Shown: positions 63,849 through 64,000 of the stretch, in pieces
Numbering within the stretch: position 1 is the stretch's first letter
How the letters are laid out: each line of letters opens with the position of its first letter
NCBI RefSeq assembly: GCF_023856365.1
Contig: NC_064554.1
Span: forward strand, 3,401,001 to 3,465,000
Direction: 5' to 3'
Source of the DNA: Brienomyrus brachyistius
Taxonomy: Eukaryota; Chordata; Actinopteri; Osteoglossiformes; Mormyridae
DNA length: 64,000 bases
Position numbers and translations under genes: made by a program
Notes under the pieces: generated by a model
Told to the model about the DNA's origin: nothing
Database searches by the model: none
What the model saw: the letters and a program-made list of their open reading frames with translations, nothing else

Positions 63849-64000
63849 CTTTCTTTGCAGGAGTTGGGGGCTTGGGAGACTGTGTTGTGGAGGCTTTACC
63901 AGCAGAGGGCACTGGAGTCTTGACAGGACCTGGTCGAGCTGATGAGGAAGCTAGTTTCCCTGCTGAGGCTGCAGGTGCAGGCCGGGGCGGAGGACCGGCA
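63849..64000 (-). CDS. Upstream exon of the PRR36-like gene (cut by the window edge)
   Basis: This exon ends AAGAAAG|GTATCC at 63849 in phase 1 and joins the giant exon exactly. It encodes a Pro/Ala/Ser/Lys-rich stretch (GPVKTPVPSAGKASTTQSP) that continues the basic N-terminal composition. It runs off the right edge, so the gene start is outside. Confidence 0.7.

Overview
This window is animal nuclear DNA, most likely from a ray-finned (teleost) fish. Genes are split into short exons with GT/AG borders. The protein families are vertebrate ones. The gaps are full of repeats typical of fish genomes: (CA)n-associated GGGGACC elements, a dispersed ~350 bp retroposon ending near ...ACCATGCCGCCC, hAT-type MITEs with 8-bp target duplications, and many minisatellites. 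No prokaryotic, viral or CRISPR content was seen.

Five protein-coding loci can be supported. (1) 5117-8988, plus strand: the last seven exons of an EVI5/EVI5L-family Rab GAP (C-terminal coiled coils; the TBC domain lies outside the window). (2) 14634-17218, plus strand: a complete five-exon GFI1-family repressor with a SNAG box and only four zinc fingers. (3) 18909-26055, minus strand: a complete betaglycan-type TGF-beta co-receptor (TGFBR3/TGFBR3L) in about 16 exons, from signal peptide to PDZ-type tail. (4) 36747-50411, minus strand: protein kinase N1 with three HR1 repeats, a C2-like domain and an AGC kinase domain; the first coding exon was not located. (5) 59843-64000, minus strand: the 3' part of a long Pro/Lys-rich then Glu/Asp-rich protein, a PRR36/BTBD8-tail candidate.

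The order EVI5 family - GFI1 family - TGFBR3 family - PKN - PRR36-like recalls the human 1p22 / 19p13 / 9q34 paralogon. PKN1, TGFBR3L, EVI5L and PRR36 are 19p13 genes and GFI1 has no 19p13 copy in mammals, so the window may keep a 19p13-type block with a third GFI1 ohnologue. That assignment is inference. The genes do not form one pathway, although betaglycan (TGF-beta/inhibin co-reception), PKN1 (a Rho effector) and EVI5L (Rab traffic) are all signalling or membrane-traffic proteins.

The rest is intergenic or intronic. Gaps at 1-5116, 8989-14633, 26056-36746 and 50412-59842 contain repeats and AT-rich DNA with no supported gene. PKN1 introns are unusually rich in minisatellites (28-, 26-, 83-, ~21-, 38- and 14-bp units). 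The most notable local structures are a 30-bp triplication across a betaglycan splice donor, a minisatellite abutting a PKN1 splice donor, a GFI1 protein lacking fingers 1-2, and a nested SINE-in-MITE insertion with both target duplications intact.
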